The position numbers and the translations under genes were made by a program. The notes beneath the pieces are model-generated. The model saw only the letters and a program-made list of their open reading frames with translations, was not told where the DNA came from and did not search any database. A stretch of DNA of 64,000 nucleotides. It comes from Molossus alvarezi. Lineage: Eukaryota; Chordata; Mammalia; Chiroptera; Molossidae. The first letter of the stretch is position 1, and each line of letters begins with the position of its first letter. The DNA lies in the NCBI GenBank assembly GCA_037176705.1, contig CM073886.1, forward strand, positions 127,564,001 to 127,628,000. Direction: 5' to 3'. Positions 47,916 through 57,399 of this stretch are shown in pieces.

Positions 47916-48176
47916 GCCCTGGCCGGTGAGTTCAGTGGTTAGAGCATTGGCCCTTGGACCAATGAGTCGCAGGTTCAATTCTGGTCAAAGGCATGCACCT
48001 CAGTTGCACTTCGTCCCTGGCCCTGGTCAGGTCATGCAGGAGGCAACCAGTTGATGTGTCTCCATCACATCAATGTTCCTCCCTCCCTCCCTCCCTCCCT
48101 CCCTCCCTCCCTCCCTCCCTCCCACTCTATCTAATGATAAGTAGAAAAATATCCTCGGATGAGGAATTAAAAAAAA
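47916..48176 (+). mobile_element. VES-type SINE with expanded TCCC tract
   Basis: Full-length copy with tail ATCCTC-GGAT-GAGGAA. The body contains a (TCCC)n expansion at about 48078-48123. AAGAAATA flanks it at 47908-47915 and 48177-48184. Confidence 0.93.
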
Positions 48177-48259
48177 AAGAAATAAGTTTATTATTTATTA
48201 TCACATTTATTAAGAAATTCGTGTTTTATAAAGCAGCCTACTAAGTAATTTATCAATAT

Positions 48260-48435
48260 TATCTCCATCAGAACCTTCTGATATTAGTACTGTTCTTATC
48301 TCTGCATTAGTGTTGAGAAAATTGAGACAGAGGAGCTACTGTGCTCGCTTCAGGTCACCTAATCGGTAAGGGGCAGAACTCAGACGGGACCCTGGCTAAA
48401 GCCCTCTGATTAACCATCTCACTACATTGCTTGTC
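48260..48435 (-). repeat. MIR SINE remnant
   Basis: TGAGAAAATTGAGACAGAGG, TCAGGTCACCTAATCGGTAA and GGGGCAGAACTCAGACGGG match MIR in reverse. Confidence 0.8.
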
Positions 48436-48604
48436 CTATACTATATTATATTAACAGATACATCAAAAACAGTATATATCATGAGTATAAATGTAACAAA
48501 TACACATGCTGTATATACATCATAAATATGCGCCATTAACAGAAAAGTGAATGGTCTCTAACCATCTACAAAAGCTTAGAACTTCCTACAGAGCTCGGTT
48601 ACTT

Positions 48605-48619
48605 TTCACAAACATTTTC
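48605..48619 (+). repeat. Target-site duplication of the full-length L1 (left)
   Basis: TTCACAAACATTTTC, repeated exactly at 57385-57399. Confidence 0.95.
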
Positions 48620-48875
48620 TTTTTTTTTTAATTTATTTTTTTTATTGATTAATTTTTGTTACAGATGATTCTCCTTTCCCCCCCCCACTGATTCTCCCTC
48701 CCTCTCCCTCCCTGCCCCTTCCCCAGATTGTTGTCCATGTCCATTGTTCATGCATACATGCGTATAAGTTCTGTGGTTCATCCCTCCCCCACCTTCCCAC
48801 TCCTTAGGGGATTGTCAGTCTGTACCCCGCTTCTGTGTCTCTGGGACTACCCCATTCCTCAAACTGTTATGTTCA

Positions 48876-50298
48876 TTATATTCCACAAATAAGTGAGATC
48901 ATATGAAATTTGTCTTTCTCTGTTTGGCTTGTTTCAGTTAGAATGATACTTTCAAGGTCCCTCCATGTAGTCTCAAAGGATAAGAGATCTTTCTTTCTTA
49001 CCGCTGCGTAGTACTCCATTGTGTATATGTACCACAGCTTTTTGATCCATTCGTCTACTGATGGGCACTTGGGCTGTTTCCAGATCTTAGCGATTGTAAA
49101 TAGTGCTGCTACAAAGATGGGTGTACATATATTCTTTCTGATTGGTGTTTTATGCTTCTTAGGGTATATTCCTAGAAGTTGGATCACTGGGTCAAATGGA
49201 AGACCAATTTTTAATTTTTTGAGGTGACACCATATTGTTTTCCATAGTGGCTGCACCAGTATGCATTCCCACCAGCAGTGTACTAGAGTCCCCTTTTCTC
49301 CACACCCTCGCCAACACTTGTTCTTTGATGATTTGTTGATGGCGGCCATTCTGACAGGTGTGAGGTGATACCTCATTGTTGTTTTGATTTGCATCTCTCT
49401 GATGATTAGTGATGATGAGCATTTCTTCATATGTTTCTTAGCCATTTGTATGTCCTGTTTGGAGAGGTGTCTATTTAGTTCCTCTGCCCATTTTTTAATT
49501 GGATTCTTTGTCTTCCTTTTGTGGAGTTGTATGAGCACTCTATATGTATTGGAAATTAACCCCTTATCTGATATATCATTGGCAATTATGCTCTCTGTGA
49601 GTAGCCTTTCCGTTTTGATGATTGTATCTTTTGCTGTGCAGAAGCTTTTGAGTTTGATGTAGTCCCATGTGTTCATTTTCTCCTTTGTTTCTATTGCCTT
49701 AGGTGATGTGTCAGTAAAAATTCTGCTGCGTATGATGTCTGAGATTTTGTTGCCCACAGTCTCCTCTAGGATTTTTATGGATTCATGAGTTACATTTAAG
49801 TCTTTTATCCATTTTGAGTTTACTCTGGTGTAGGGTGTAAGTTGATGGTCTAGTTTCATTTTTCTGCAAGTAGCTGTCCAATTTTCCCAGCACTATTTAT
49901 TAAAGAGGCTGTCCTTACTCCACTGTATGCTTTTGCCACCTTTGTCAAATATTAATTGAGCATATTGCCTTGGGTCCATTTCTGGGTTCTCTATTCTGTT
50001 CCACTGGTCTATATACCTGTTCTTGTGCCAGTACCCGGCTGTTTTGATTATAGTGGCTTTGTAGTATAACCTGAAATCTGGTATTGTGATCCCTCCAACT
50101 TTGTTCTTCCTTTTCAAGATTGCTGTGGCTATTCGACACCTTTTTGGTTCCATATGAACTTTTGAAGTAATTGTTCTAATTCTGTGAAGTATGCCGTTGG
50201 TATTTTGATGGGGATTGCGTTGAATCTATATATTGCTTTGGGTAATATGGACATTTTAATGATGTTAATTCTCCCAATCCATGAACAGGGTATGTGCT
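48876..50298 (-). pseudogene. L1 ORF2, C-terminal part
   Basis: This is the ORF2 segment beyond the HAL1-like insertion. It restarts at [13 protein letters not shown], immediately after the DIKKW codons on the other side. It contains the post-RT region, the Cys-rich motif [18 protein letters not shown] and the natural end HMISLICGI. Lesions seen: a frameshift near 50140 and a stop near 49893 where tryptophan (TGG) is expected after SLFNK. The last 327 codons (49859-48876) are open. In an intact L1 this part helps ORF2 protein bind nucleic acid. Confidence 0.93.
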
Positions 50299-50316
50299 TC
50301 CACTTTTTTATATCTT
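50299..50316 (+). repeat. Target-site duplication of the nested HAL1-like element (left)
   Basis: TCCACTTTTTTATATCTT, repeated exactly at 52523-52540. Both copies are L1 ORF2 sequence (DIKKW codons), proving that the inner element arrived after this L1 sequence existed. Confidence 0.95.
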
Positions 50317-50687
50317 TTTTTTTTTTTTTTTTCCAAATCTTTATTGTTGGATGTAAAATGTATTACAGATGTTCCACATATTTCCCCCATTGACCCCCTC
50401 CTCCCCCCTCCCACCCCCCTCCCACCTTTTCCCACATTATTGTCTGTGTCCATTGGTTATGCATATAAGTTCTTTGGTTTATTTCTTCCCACCCTCCCAA
50501 CCCCTTTCCCTTTGAGGTTTGTCAGTCTAGCAATGAATTTGTGCTTCTTAATCCCTTCACCTTTTTCACCCATTCCCCCAATCCCCTTCCCAACTGGCAA
50601 CCACCAAAATGTTCTCTGTATCTATGAGAATGTTTCTGTTCTTCCTGTTCATTTTGTTTGTAGATTCCATTGTTGATAGATATGCAT

Positions 50688-51602
50688 TCATTGCCATTTT
50701 GTTTGTTCATACATTTTATCTTTTTCTTCAAAAAGACCCTTCATCATTTCATATAATAATGGTTTGGTGGTGATGAACTCCTTTAACTTTTTCTTGTCTG
50801 GGAAAGTTTTTGTATGTCCATCGATTCTAAATGACAGCTTTGCAGGATAGAGTAATTTTGGTTGTAGGTTCTTGGTTTTCATCACTCTAAATATTTCTTG
50901 CCACTCCCTTCTGGCCTGCAAAGTTTCTTTTGAGAAATCAGCTGACAGCCTAATGGGTACTCCCTTGTAGGTAACTATCTGCCTTTCTCTTGCTGCTTTT
51001 AATATTCTGTCTTTGTCTTGAACCTTTTGCATTTTGATGATGATGTGTCTTGGTGTGTGCCTCTTGGGGTTCATCTTGTTTGGGACTCTCTGTGCTTCCT
51101 GGACTTGTATGTCTGTTTCCTTCACCAAGTTAGGAAAGTTTTCTGCCATTATTGTTTCAAACAGGTTTTCGATTTCTTGTTCTCTCTCTTCTCCTTCGGG
51201 CACCCCCAAGATGTGAATGTTGGCACGCTTGAAGTTATCCCAGAGGCTCCTTACTCTATCCTCATTTTTTTGGATTCTTTTTTCTTTTTGCTCTTCTGAT
51301 TGGGGATTTTTTGCTTCCTTATATTCCAAATCGATGGTTTGCTCCTTGGATCTACATACTCTATTATTGAAGCTGTGTAAATTATTCTTTATTTCAGTTA
51401 ATGCCTCCTTTAATTCTAACTGTGTATCCATGATTTCTAACTGGTCCTTTTTTATGCTCTTGATGCCCTCCCTAAGTTCACTGAGGTTCTCACCAAGTTC
51501 ATTGAGCATCCTTATAAGCAGTATTTTGAACTCAGTATCTGTTAGGTTGCTTATCTCCCTTTCGCTTAGTTCTTTTATTGGGGTTTTGTTCTGTTCTTTC
51601 AT
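50688..51602 (-). CDS. HAL1-like ORF1 protein (L1 ORF1p-type RNA-binding protein), intact
   Basis: This open frame of 304 codons encodes an L1 ORF1p-like protein, a cytoplasmic RNA-binding chaperone that coats its own transcript in known L1s. Residues about 20-115 are rich in Leu, Glu and Lys in heptad-like spacing, suggesting the trimeric coiled coil. Residues about 128-208 form the RRM (NIHILGVPEGEE, then ENFPNLVKETDIQVQEAQRV). Residues about 209-285 form the C-terminal domain (YKGVPIRLSADFSKETLQAR, FPDKKKLKEFITTKP). It is slightly shorter than human ORF1p (338 residues). The start ATG matches the point where the sister copy's 5'UTR ends. It has no stop or frameshift, unlike the ORF1 of the host L1. 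Confidence 0.88.
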   Translation of the reverse strand: MKEQNKTPIKELSEREISNLTDTEFKILLIRMLNELGENLSELREGIKSIKKDQLEIMDTQLELKEALTEIKNNLHSFNNRVCRSKEQTIDLEYKEAKNPQSEEQKEKRIQKNEDRVRSLWDNFKRANIHILGVPEGEEREQEIENLFETIMAENFPNLVKETDIQVQEAQRVPNKMNPKRHTPRHIIIKMQKVQDKDRILKAARERQIVTYKGVPIRLSADFSKETLQARREWQEIFRVMKTKNLQPKLLYPAKLSFRIDGHTKTFPDKKKLKEFITTKPLLYEMMKGLFEEKDKMYEQTKWQ

Positions 51603-52522
51603 TTGGGACCTGTTTCTTTGTATCCTTATTTTGGCTGCCTCCCTGTGTTTGTTTCTGTGTATTACTTAATGAGCGGTATGGGGCTCGCTGAGACCCGGTG
51701 CTGCTCGTTTGAAAGAATTTAGGAAAAACCTGAAGCAGGATCCAAGACCGGCCAATCCTATGGTTAAGCAAGTGACAACAGCTTGAAAGTTGTGTGGGGC
51801 GGGGCGGGGCGGGGCCTCAGGGAGTCAGCAGGGCGGGGCTACCAGTGTGAGCCAGGTTGCTGGAGTCCCAGATATGGCTTCTGTCTGCCGCCCCCGGGAA
51901 GGGCTCACCAAAGGAACAAAGGCCTCTTACAGCACGTTTGTCCCCGAGGAAGGCCCCTCTCCAGCCCTCGCTCCAGTGCCAAACAGCTCAGTTCTTCCCT
52001 GTATGTCTCTGGTGCCCCTCGAGCTGCCTCCCCTCCGAGCTTAGAGGGAGAGAGTCCGATAAGTCCATGCGCGGGCCCTTTAGGGAGCTGCCTGGGGCTC
52101 CCGCCGCCTCAGCCTCCCTGAGCCTCAGTTCCCGCTGGTTTTCCAGCCAGAAGTTATGGGGATTCTCTTCCTGGCACTGGAACCCTGAACGGGGCACCTG
52201 GTGTGGGACGGGGACCCCTCAGTCCTCAGGAAGGACCTTCCCAGCCGCGGGAGCCTCCTGATTTTTATCCACCACGCTTGGGTGTGGGACCAGCCCGTCT
52301 CGCCGCTGCGCGCTCCGCCACCGCTGCGCCGCCGCCCCTCCTACCGGTCTGGATGTAGCTGCTTTTTTTTTTCCCCTTAGTTCCGTAGTTGTAGGACTTC
52401 CATTCAGCTTGATTTCAGGCGGTTTTGAATGATGGTTGTTCTTTAGTTTAGTTGTAACTTTGATGTGGTTGTGGGAGGACGCGATACCGCGTTTACCTAC
52501 GCCACCATCTTGACCGGAAGTC
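51603..52522 (-). promoter_or_regulatory. HAL1-like 5'UTR (short form)
   Basis: A GC-rich leader of 920 bp with GGGGC tandem units near 51799-51816. Its first bases (GACTTCCGGTCAAGATGGTGG) carry an ETS-like CCGG core and a YY1-like AAGATGG at 52503-52511. Compared with the sister copy it lacks about 550 bp next to ORF1. Promoter activity is inferred from position. Confidence 0.65.
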
Positions 52523-52540
52523 TCCACTTTTTTATATCTT
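52523..52540 (+). repeat. Target-site duplication of the nested HAL1-like element (right)
   Basis: Exact second copy of the 18-bp sequence at 50299-50316. Confidence 0.95.
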
Positions 52541-53472
52541 GCTCTATTTCTTTTTTCAAAGACCTGTAGTTTTCTGCGAATAGGTCCTTTATTTCTTTGG
52601 TTAAGTTTATTCCTAGGTATCTTAATTTTTTTGTCGCAATGGTAAATGGGATTGTTTGCTTAGTTTCTCTTTCTGTGAGTTCATCATTGGTGTATAAGAA
52701 TGCCATTGATTTCTTGACGTTAATTTTGTATCCTGCTACTTTGCCAAATTCATTTATTAAGTCTAGTAAACTTTTGGTGGAGTCTTTGGGGTTTTCTATG
52801 TACAGTATCATGTCATCTGCAAATAATGACAATTTCACTTCCTTCTTTACAATTTGGATCCCTTTTATTTTTTCTTCCTGTCTAATTGCAGTGGCTAAGA
52901 CTTCCAGTACTATGTTAAATAGGAGTGGCGGAAGTGGGCATCCTTGCCTTGTTCCTGTTCTTAAGGGAAATGCTTTTAGTTTTTGCCCAATGAGTATGAT
53001 GTTGGCTGTAGGTCTTTCATATATGGCCTTTATTATGTCTAGATATGATCCCTCTATTCCCACACTGCTGAGCGTTTTTATCAGAAATGGATGCTGGATT
53101 TTGTCTAAGGCTTTTTCAGTATCTATTGATATTATCATGTGGTTTTTAGTCTTCATTTTATTTATGTGGTGTATCACATTTATGGATTTGCGAATATTGT
53201 ACCAGCCTTGCATCCCTGGGATGAATCCCACTTGGTCATGGTGGATAATTTTTTTGGTGTATTGCTGGATTCGATTTGCTAGTATTTTGTTCAGGATTTT
53301 GGCATCTATGTTCACCAGGGATATTGGCCTGTAGTTTTCTTTCTTTGTTGTGTCTTTTTCTGGTTTTGGAATTAGAATTATGCTGGCTTCATAAAACGAG
53401 TTTGAAAGTCTTCCTTCTTCTTGAATTTTTTGAAAGTTTGAGGAGAATGGGTATTAGTTCTTCTTTGAATGT
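52541..53472 (-). pseudogene. L1 ORF2, reverse transcriptase part
   Basis: The reverse transcriptase domain is readable. After the break it continues [20 protein letters not shown], then [36 protein letters not shown] and the catalytic FADDMILY motif, all in one frame from 53315 to the HAL1-like insertion. Lesions seen: a TGA directly after TGEFY at about 53472 and a one-base frameshift near 53420-53430. The domain is cut at the DIKKW codons by the insertion. In an intact L1 this enzyme copies L1, SINE and HAL1 RNA at nicked DNA. Confidence 0.95.
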
Positions 53473-54915
53473 TCAGTAAAACTCCCCCGTGAAGCCATCC
53501 GGGCCTGGGCTTTTGTTTGCTGGAAGAGTCTTGATTACATCTTCAATTTCTTCTGTTGTTATTGGTCTGTTTAAGTTTTCAATCTCTTCCTGATCCAGTT
53601 TTGGGAGACTATGTGTTTCTAGAAATTTGTCCATTTCGCTTAGATTTTCGAATTTGTTGCCGTATAATTGTTCATAGTAATTGTTAACGATCTTTTGTAT
53701 TTCTGTGGTGTCAGTTGTTATCTCTCCTCTTTCATTTCTGATTTTATGTATTTGGGTTCTCTCTCTTCGTTTCTTGGTGAGTCTAGCTAAGGGTCCATCA
53801 GTCTTGTTTATCTTTTCGAAAAACCAGCTCTTTGTTTTATTGATCCTCTGAATTGTTTTTTTGGTCTCTATGTCATTTATTTCTGCTCTGATCCTTACTA
53901 TTTCCTTCCTTCTACTTGCTCTGGGGTTTTCCTTTTGTTTGCTCTCTAGCTCTTTAAGTTGTGAGGTTAGATAGTCTATTAGAGATTTTTCTTCTTTTTT
54001 GAGGTAGGCCTGTAGTGCTATGAACTTCCCTCTCAGAACTGCTTTCACTGCATCCCATAGATTTTGTGTTGTTGTGTCTTCATTTTCATTGGTTTCCAGG
54101 AAGTTTTTGATTTCTTCCTTGATCTCCTCGGTGACCCATTCATTGTTTAATAACATGCTATTTAGCTTCCATGTGTTCAAATGTCTTTGTATGTTCTTCT
54201 TGTAATTGATTTCTAGTTTCATGCCATTGTGGTCTGAGAAGATGCTTGATATAATTTCAATCTTCTTGAACTTGTAGAGACTTAGTTTGTGCCCTAACAT
54301 GTGGTCTATCTTTGAGAATGTTCCATGTGCACTTGAGAAGAATGTGAATTCTGTAGTTTTGGGGTGTAGTTCTCTGTAGATATCTATTAAATCCATTTGG
54401 TCTAGTGCTTCATTTAGAGTCTCTGTTTCCTTGCTAATTTTTTGTCTTGAGGATCTATCCAGTGATGTGAGCGGGGTGTTGAAGTCCCCTGCTATGATTG
54501 TATTGCTATCGATTTCTCCTTTGAAGTCCTCCAATAGTTTTTTAATATATTTTGGTGCTCGTATATTGGGTACATATATGTTTATCAAGGTTATATCTTC
54601 CTGTTGGATAGATCCTTTCAATATTACGTAGTGGCCTTCTTTGTCTCTAGTTATGGCCTTCAATCTGAAATCTATTTTATCAGATATAAGTATTGCTACA
54701 CCAGCTTTTTTTTCTTTTCCATTTGCTTGAAAGATTTTTTTCCATCCCTTCACTTTCAATCTATGTGAGTCTTTTGTTGTGAGGTGGGTCTCTTGTAAAC
54801 AACATATAGATGAGTCATGCTTTCTTATCCAATCAGCTACTCTGTGTCTTTTTATGGGAGCATTCAGTCCATTTACATTTAAGGTGATTATTGATATGTA
54901 CTTATTTATTGCCAT
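53473..54915 (-). pseudogene. L1 ORF2, endonuclease part (480 open codons)
   Basis: The frame starts [18 protein letters not shown] and covers the apurinic-type endonuclease and the linker to the reverse transcriptase. Catalytic positions are all present by eye: Asn13 (LNVNG), Glu42 (QETH), Asp144 and Asn146 (AGDFN), Asp204 (KIDH) and the SDHNG histidine at 229. The enzyme nicks DNA at TTTT/AA sites, matching the duplications seen here. The frame ends at a stop after [11 protein letters not shown], so the full ORF2 protein cannot be made from it. Confidence 0.95.
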
Positions 54916-54960
54916 TTTTGTTTAGTGTGGTTCTATTTTCCTTCCCATTTCTCCTGGTAA

Positions 54961-55965
54961 TTACAGCAGTCCTTTTAACATTTCTTGCAGTGCTGGTTTG
55001 GTGCTAATGTATTCCCTTAGCCTTTTTTTTGTCTGAGAAGCTCTTTATTTGACCTTCTATTTTGAATGATAGCCTTGCTCGGTAGAGTCGTCTTGGATTC
55101 AGATCCTTGTTTTTCATGACCTTGATTACTTCATGCCATTCCCTTCTAGCCTGTAGTGTTTCTTGTGAAAAGTCAGCTGAGAGCCTTATGGGGTTTCCTT
55201 TGTAGGTAACCTGTTGCTTATCTCTTGCTGCTTTTAGGATTCTCTCTTTGTCTTTAATTTTTGGCAGTTTGATTATTATGTGTCTTGGTGTGGGCCTGTT
55301 TGGTTCTTCTTACTTGGGGCTCTCTGAGCTTCTTGAACTTGAATGCCTTCTTCCTTCACCAAATTAGGGAAGTTTTCTGTCACTATTTCTTTGAATATAT
55401 TCTCTAGCCCTCGCTTACTTTCTTCTTCTTCAGGGACTCCTATGATGCGAATATTATTCCGTTTCCAGTTGTCCCACAGTTCTCTTAAGCTGTCTTCCTG
55501 TTTTTTAATCGTTTTTTTCTTTTCTGATTGGTTTTCTGATTGGTTGATTTCTTCTAGCCTGTCTTCTAATTCACTGATCCGGTCCTCAGCTTCCCCTGCT
55601 CTGCTTTTTAGACCTTCCAGTGTGTTTTTCATTTCTGATATGTCATTCTTCATTTCTTCCTGTTGGTTTTTCATTTCCAGCTGGTTTATTTTCAACATTT
55701 CTATGTCTTTACTCATGTTGCTCATGTCCTTACACATGCTGTTGAGCTTCCGCAACATCATGGCTCTAAATTCTAGTTCTGTTAACTTGCTTAACTGCAC
55801 CTCATTTATTTCATCTTCCGTAGAGGTCTCTTGTTCTTTCATTTGGCTTTTGTTTCTGTTTCTCACCATTTTGGCTATCATAGTGGGCTTTGGAGTCTGC
55901 CAAGTTTTCCCAGTGGGTGTTGGTGTTCTGCTGTTTGTGGCTCCCTCTCCTGGGTTTGGATGCAC
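54961..55965 (-). pseudogene. L1 ORF1 (RNA-binding protein), two frameshifts
   Basis: The first 229 codons are open, with a Met- and Lys-rich coiled coil (KDIEMLKINQLEMKNQQEEM and on) and the RRM start NIRIIGVPEEEESKRGLENI. A one-base shift near 55300 changes frame before the C-terminal domain, which continues with the RHIIIKLPKIKDKERILKAA-type text. An extra A in the run at 55023-55030 makes a second shift. The natural stop is at 54961, 45 nt before ORF2. The start could instead be the internal MVRNRNKSQMKEQ methionine. Confidence 0.92.
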
Positions 55966-56589
55966 CAGGAAGGACCCACTTTAAACACCACCGTCAAGTC
56001 TTAGCTTTTCTGGTTAGTGTTGCTAGCCCTGGGAATGGTAGTTATCCTCTAGCTTTTTTTTTGCCTGGAGGCTATTAGTAGAGGTCACCTGCAGACCCTT
56101 GGTTTCTGAGTTGCCTGGAAAACTCCCTCAGGTGCTCAATGTATGAGGATTTCCTGAGAGTGAGGCAGGTGTTCGTTGTTAATGGGCCTCAATTAGCATT
56201 TCAATGGCCACCAGGTGGGGTTGAATCTCTGAGGGAGGGGCCACCGCCTCTCCCCAGGGCCCTGAGAAGAAGTAAAATGACCACAGTCCTGCGTGGGTGC
56301 ACTCAGCGAAAGCTCTTAGCACCCTCCAAAACCCGAGTGTCCCCACACAGTTCCAGTCCAGTCTGTCTTCCCTCCGCTGGAGCCCAAGGTGAGTGGCTGC
56401 TGCCAATTTAGCCTCTGTCCAGACTCTGTGTCCTGGAGCCGCCTGGGACTTTTAACCCGAGGGCGCTGCTTCCAGCCAAGGGCGGCTGCAGCTGTGGCAC
56501 CAGCTGAGGGGGTTGCACTCAGCAGAAGCCCCAGGACTGAGCCTCGGTAGCGGGACACTGCAGAGGTGGCAGTAGCATCCAGCACAGTC

Positions 56590-57165
56590 TCCTGGTCCCC
56601 GCGAGTCCGCGCGGCGCCTGCCGAGGGCTTAGCACGGAGAGTTCGCGGGACTCAGCCTTGATTTCTAGTTTGGTAGCAGCATCCCGCTGAGTCCCCTGGT
56701 CTCCGGGAGTCTGTGTGGCTCCAGCCGAGAGCTTAGCAGGCTCCAGAGTTCCCAGGGCCCATGCAGGGTGGCAAGGGAGGCGGTGGGAGTAACTTCCCGC
56801 TGAGTTCCCTGGTCTCGCCGAGTTCCCTGGGGCCCGCGAGTCTGTGCGGCTCCAGCGGAGAGTCTAGCCGGCTGCAGAGTTCCCAGGGCCGTGCACGGTG
56901 GGAAGGGAGACGGTAGGAGTAACTTCCCGCCGAGTTCCCTGGGGCCCGAGGGTCTGTGCGGCTCCAGCGGAGAGTCTAGCCGGCTGCAGAGTTCCCAGGG
57001 CCGTGCACGGTGGGAAGGGAGACGGTAGGATGAACTTCCCGCCGAGTTCCCTGGGGCCCGCGAGTCTGTGCGGCTCCAGCGGAGAGTCTAGCCGGCTGCA
57101 GGGTTCCCAGGGCCGTGCACGGTGGGAAGGGAGACGGTAGGATGAACTTCCCGCCCAGTTCCCTG
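56590..57165 (-). repeat. Tandem array of about 112-bp units in the L1 5'UTR
   Basis: The block TCTGTGCGGCTCCAGCGGAG recurs at about 56841, 56953 and 57065, exactly 112 bp apart, with near-identical sequence between. More diverged units appear at about 56710 and 56604. A partial unit ends the array near 57165. The arrangement resembles the monomer arrays of some mammalian L1 promoters. Confidence 0.92.
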
Positions 57166-57365
57166 GCCCCTGCCCAGGCCGCTGCGGACCCTGGGCTCTC
57201 GGTCCCCTCTCGTGTCCTCGCAAGCCTACCGGGACTGAGTGGGTGTTTCTGGATAAGTGGTCCTCCAAGGTGTCTTTCGGCTGCCCTTTCCTGACGGTTT
57301 GCCTTTATTTTCGTTGTAAATCCAGTTTGGTCTTGGGAGATGGTCTGTGTCGCTCCAGTCACTTC

Positions 57366-57376
57366 GCCGCCATTTT
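57366..57376 (-). promoter_or_regulatory. YY1-type motif at the L1 5' end
   Basis: On the minus strand AAAATGGCGGC lies about 8 bases from the element's first nucleotide. It matches the YY1 site that sets the start of transcription in human L1. Confidence 0.7.
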
Positions 57377-57384
57377 CCTATTCC

Positions 57385-57399
57385 TTCACAAACATTTTC
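57385..57399 (+). repeat. Target-site duplication of the full-length L1 (right)
   Basis: TTCACAAACATTTTC, identical to 48605-48619. Confidence 0.95.

Larger units (their letters stand above)
50317..52522 (-). mobile_element. HAL1-like element (ORF1-only L1), complete
   Basis: This insertion has a perfect 18-bp duplication, a 3' poly(A) (T run ending at about 50332), a 3'UTR of about 350 bp, one intact ORF1 (51602-50688) and a 920-bp 5'UTR starting GACTTCCGGTCAAGATGG. There is no trace of ORF2 between the ORF1 stop and the poly(A). The second copy at 37512 shares the same 5' terminus, ORF1 and 3'UTR, so the lack of ORF2 is a family property and not a deletion in one copy. HAL1 elements are known from mammals and depend on L1 ORF2 supplied in trans. 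The subfamily is unnamed here. Confidence 0.88.
48620..57384 (-). mobile_element. Full-length L1 LINE carrying a nested HAL1-like element
   Basis: The element is bounded by a perfect 15-bp duplication. Reading the minus strand there is a 5'UTR (57384-55966), ORF1 (55965-54961), a 45-nt spacer, ORF2 (54915-48876), a G-rich 3'UTR and poly(A) at 48620-48629. Without the 2.2-kb insertion and its extra target copy (50299-52522) it is about 6.5 kb, a normal full-length L1. The reading frames carry only a few lesions, so it is fairly young. The site on the minus strand is CTT/GAAAATG, an L1-endonuclease-type target. Confidence 0.97.
55966..57384 (-). promoter_or_regulatory. L1 5'UTR / internal promoter region
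   Basis: This GC-rich 1.4-kb leader of the full-length L1 contains the tandem array at 56590-57165 and begins GGAATAGGAAAATGGCGGCG on the minus strand. L1 5'UTRs carry an internal RNA polymerase II promoter; activity of this copy is inferred. Chance frames (134 and 128 codons on the minus strand) run through the tandem units. Confidence 0.8.

Noticed and set aside
48078..48123. Regularly spaced TCCC units, possible repeat array of interest
   Set aside because: A simple microsatellite inside a SINE body; no spacers, so not CRISPR-like.
52597..53334. 245-codon plus-strand frame opposite the reverse transcriptase
   Set aside because: Antisense shadow of the L1 ORF2 reverse transcriptase frame.
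56864..57362. 134- and 128-codon minus-strand frames with internal repeats
   Set aside because: They are read-through of the 112-bp tandem units in the L1 5'UTR, which by chance lack stops; the two frames share the same repeat-derived text.
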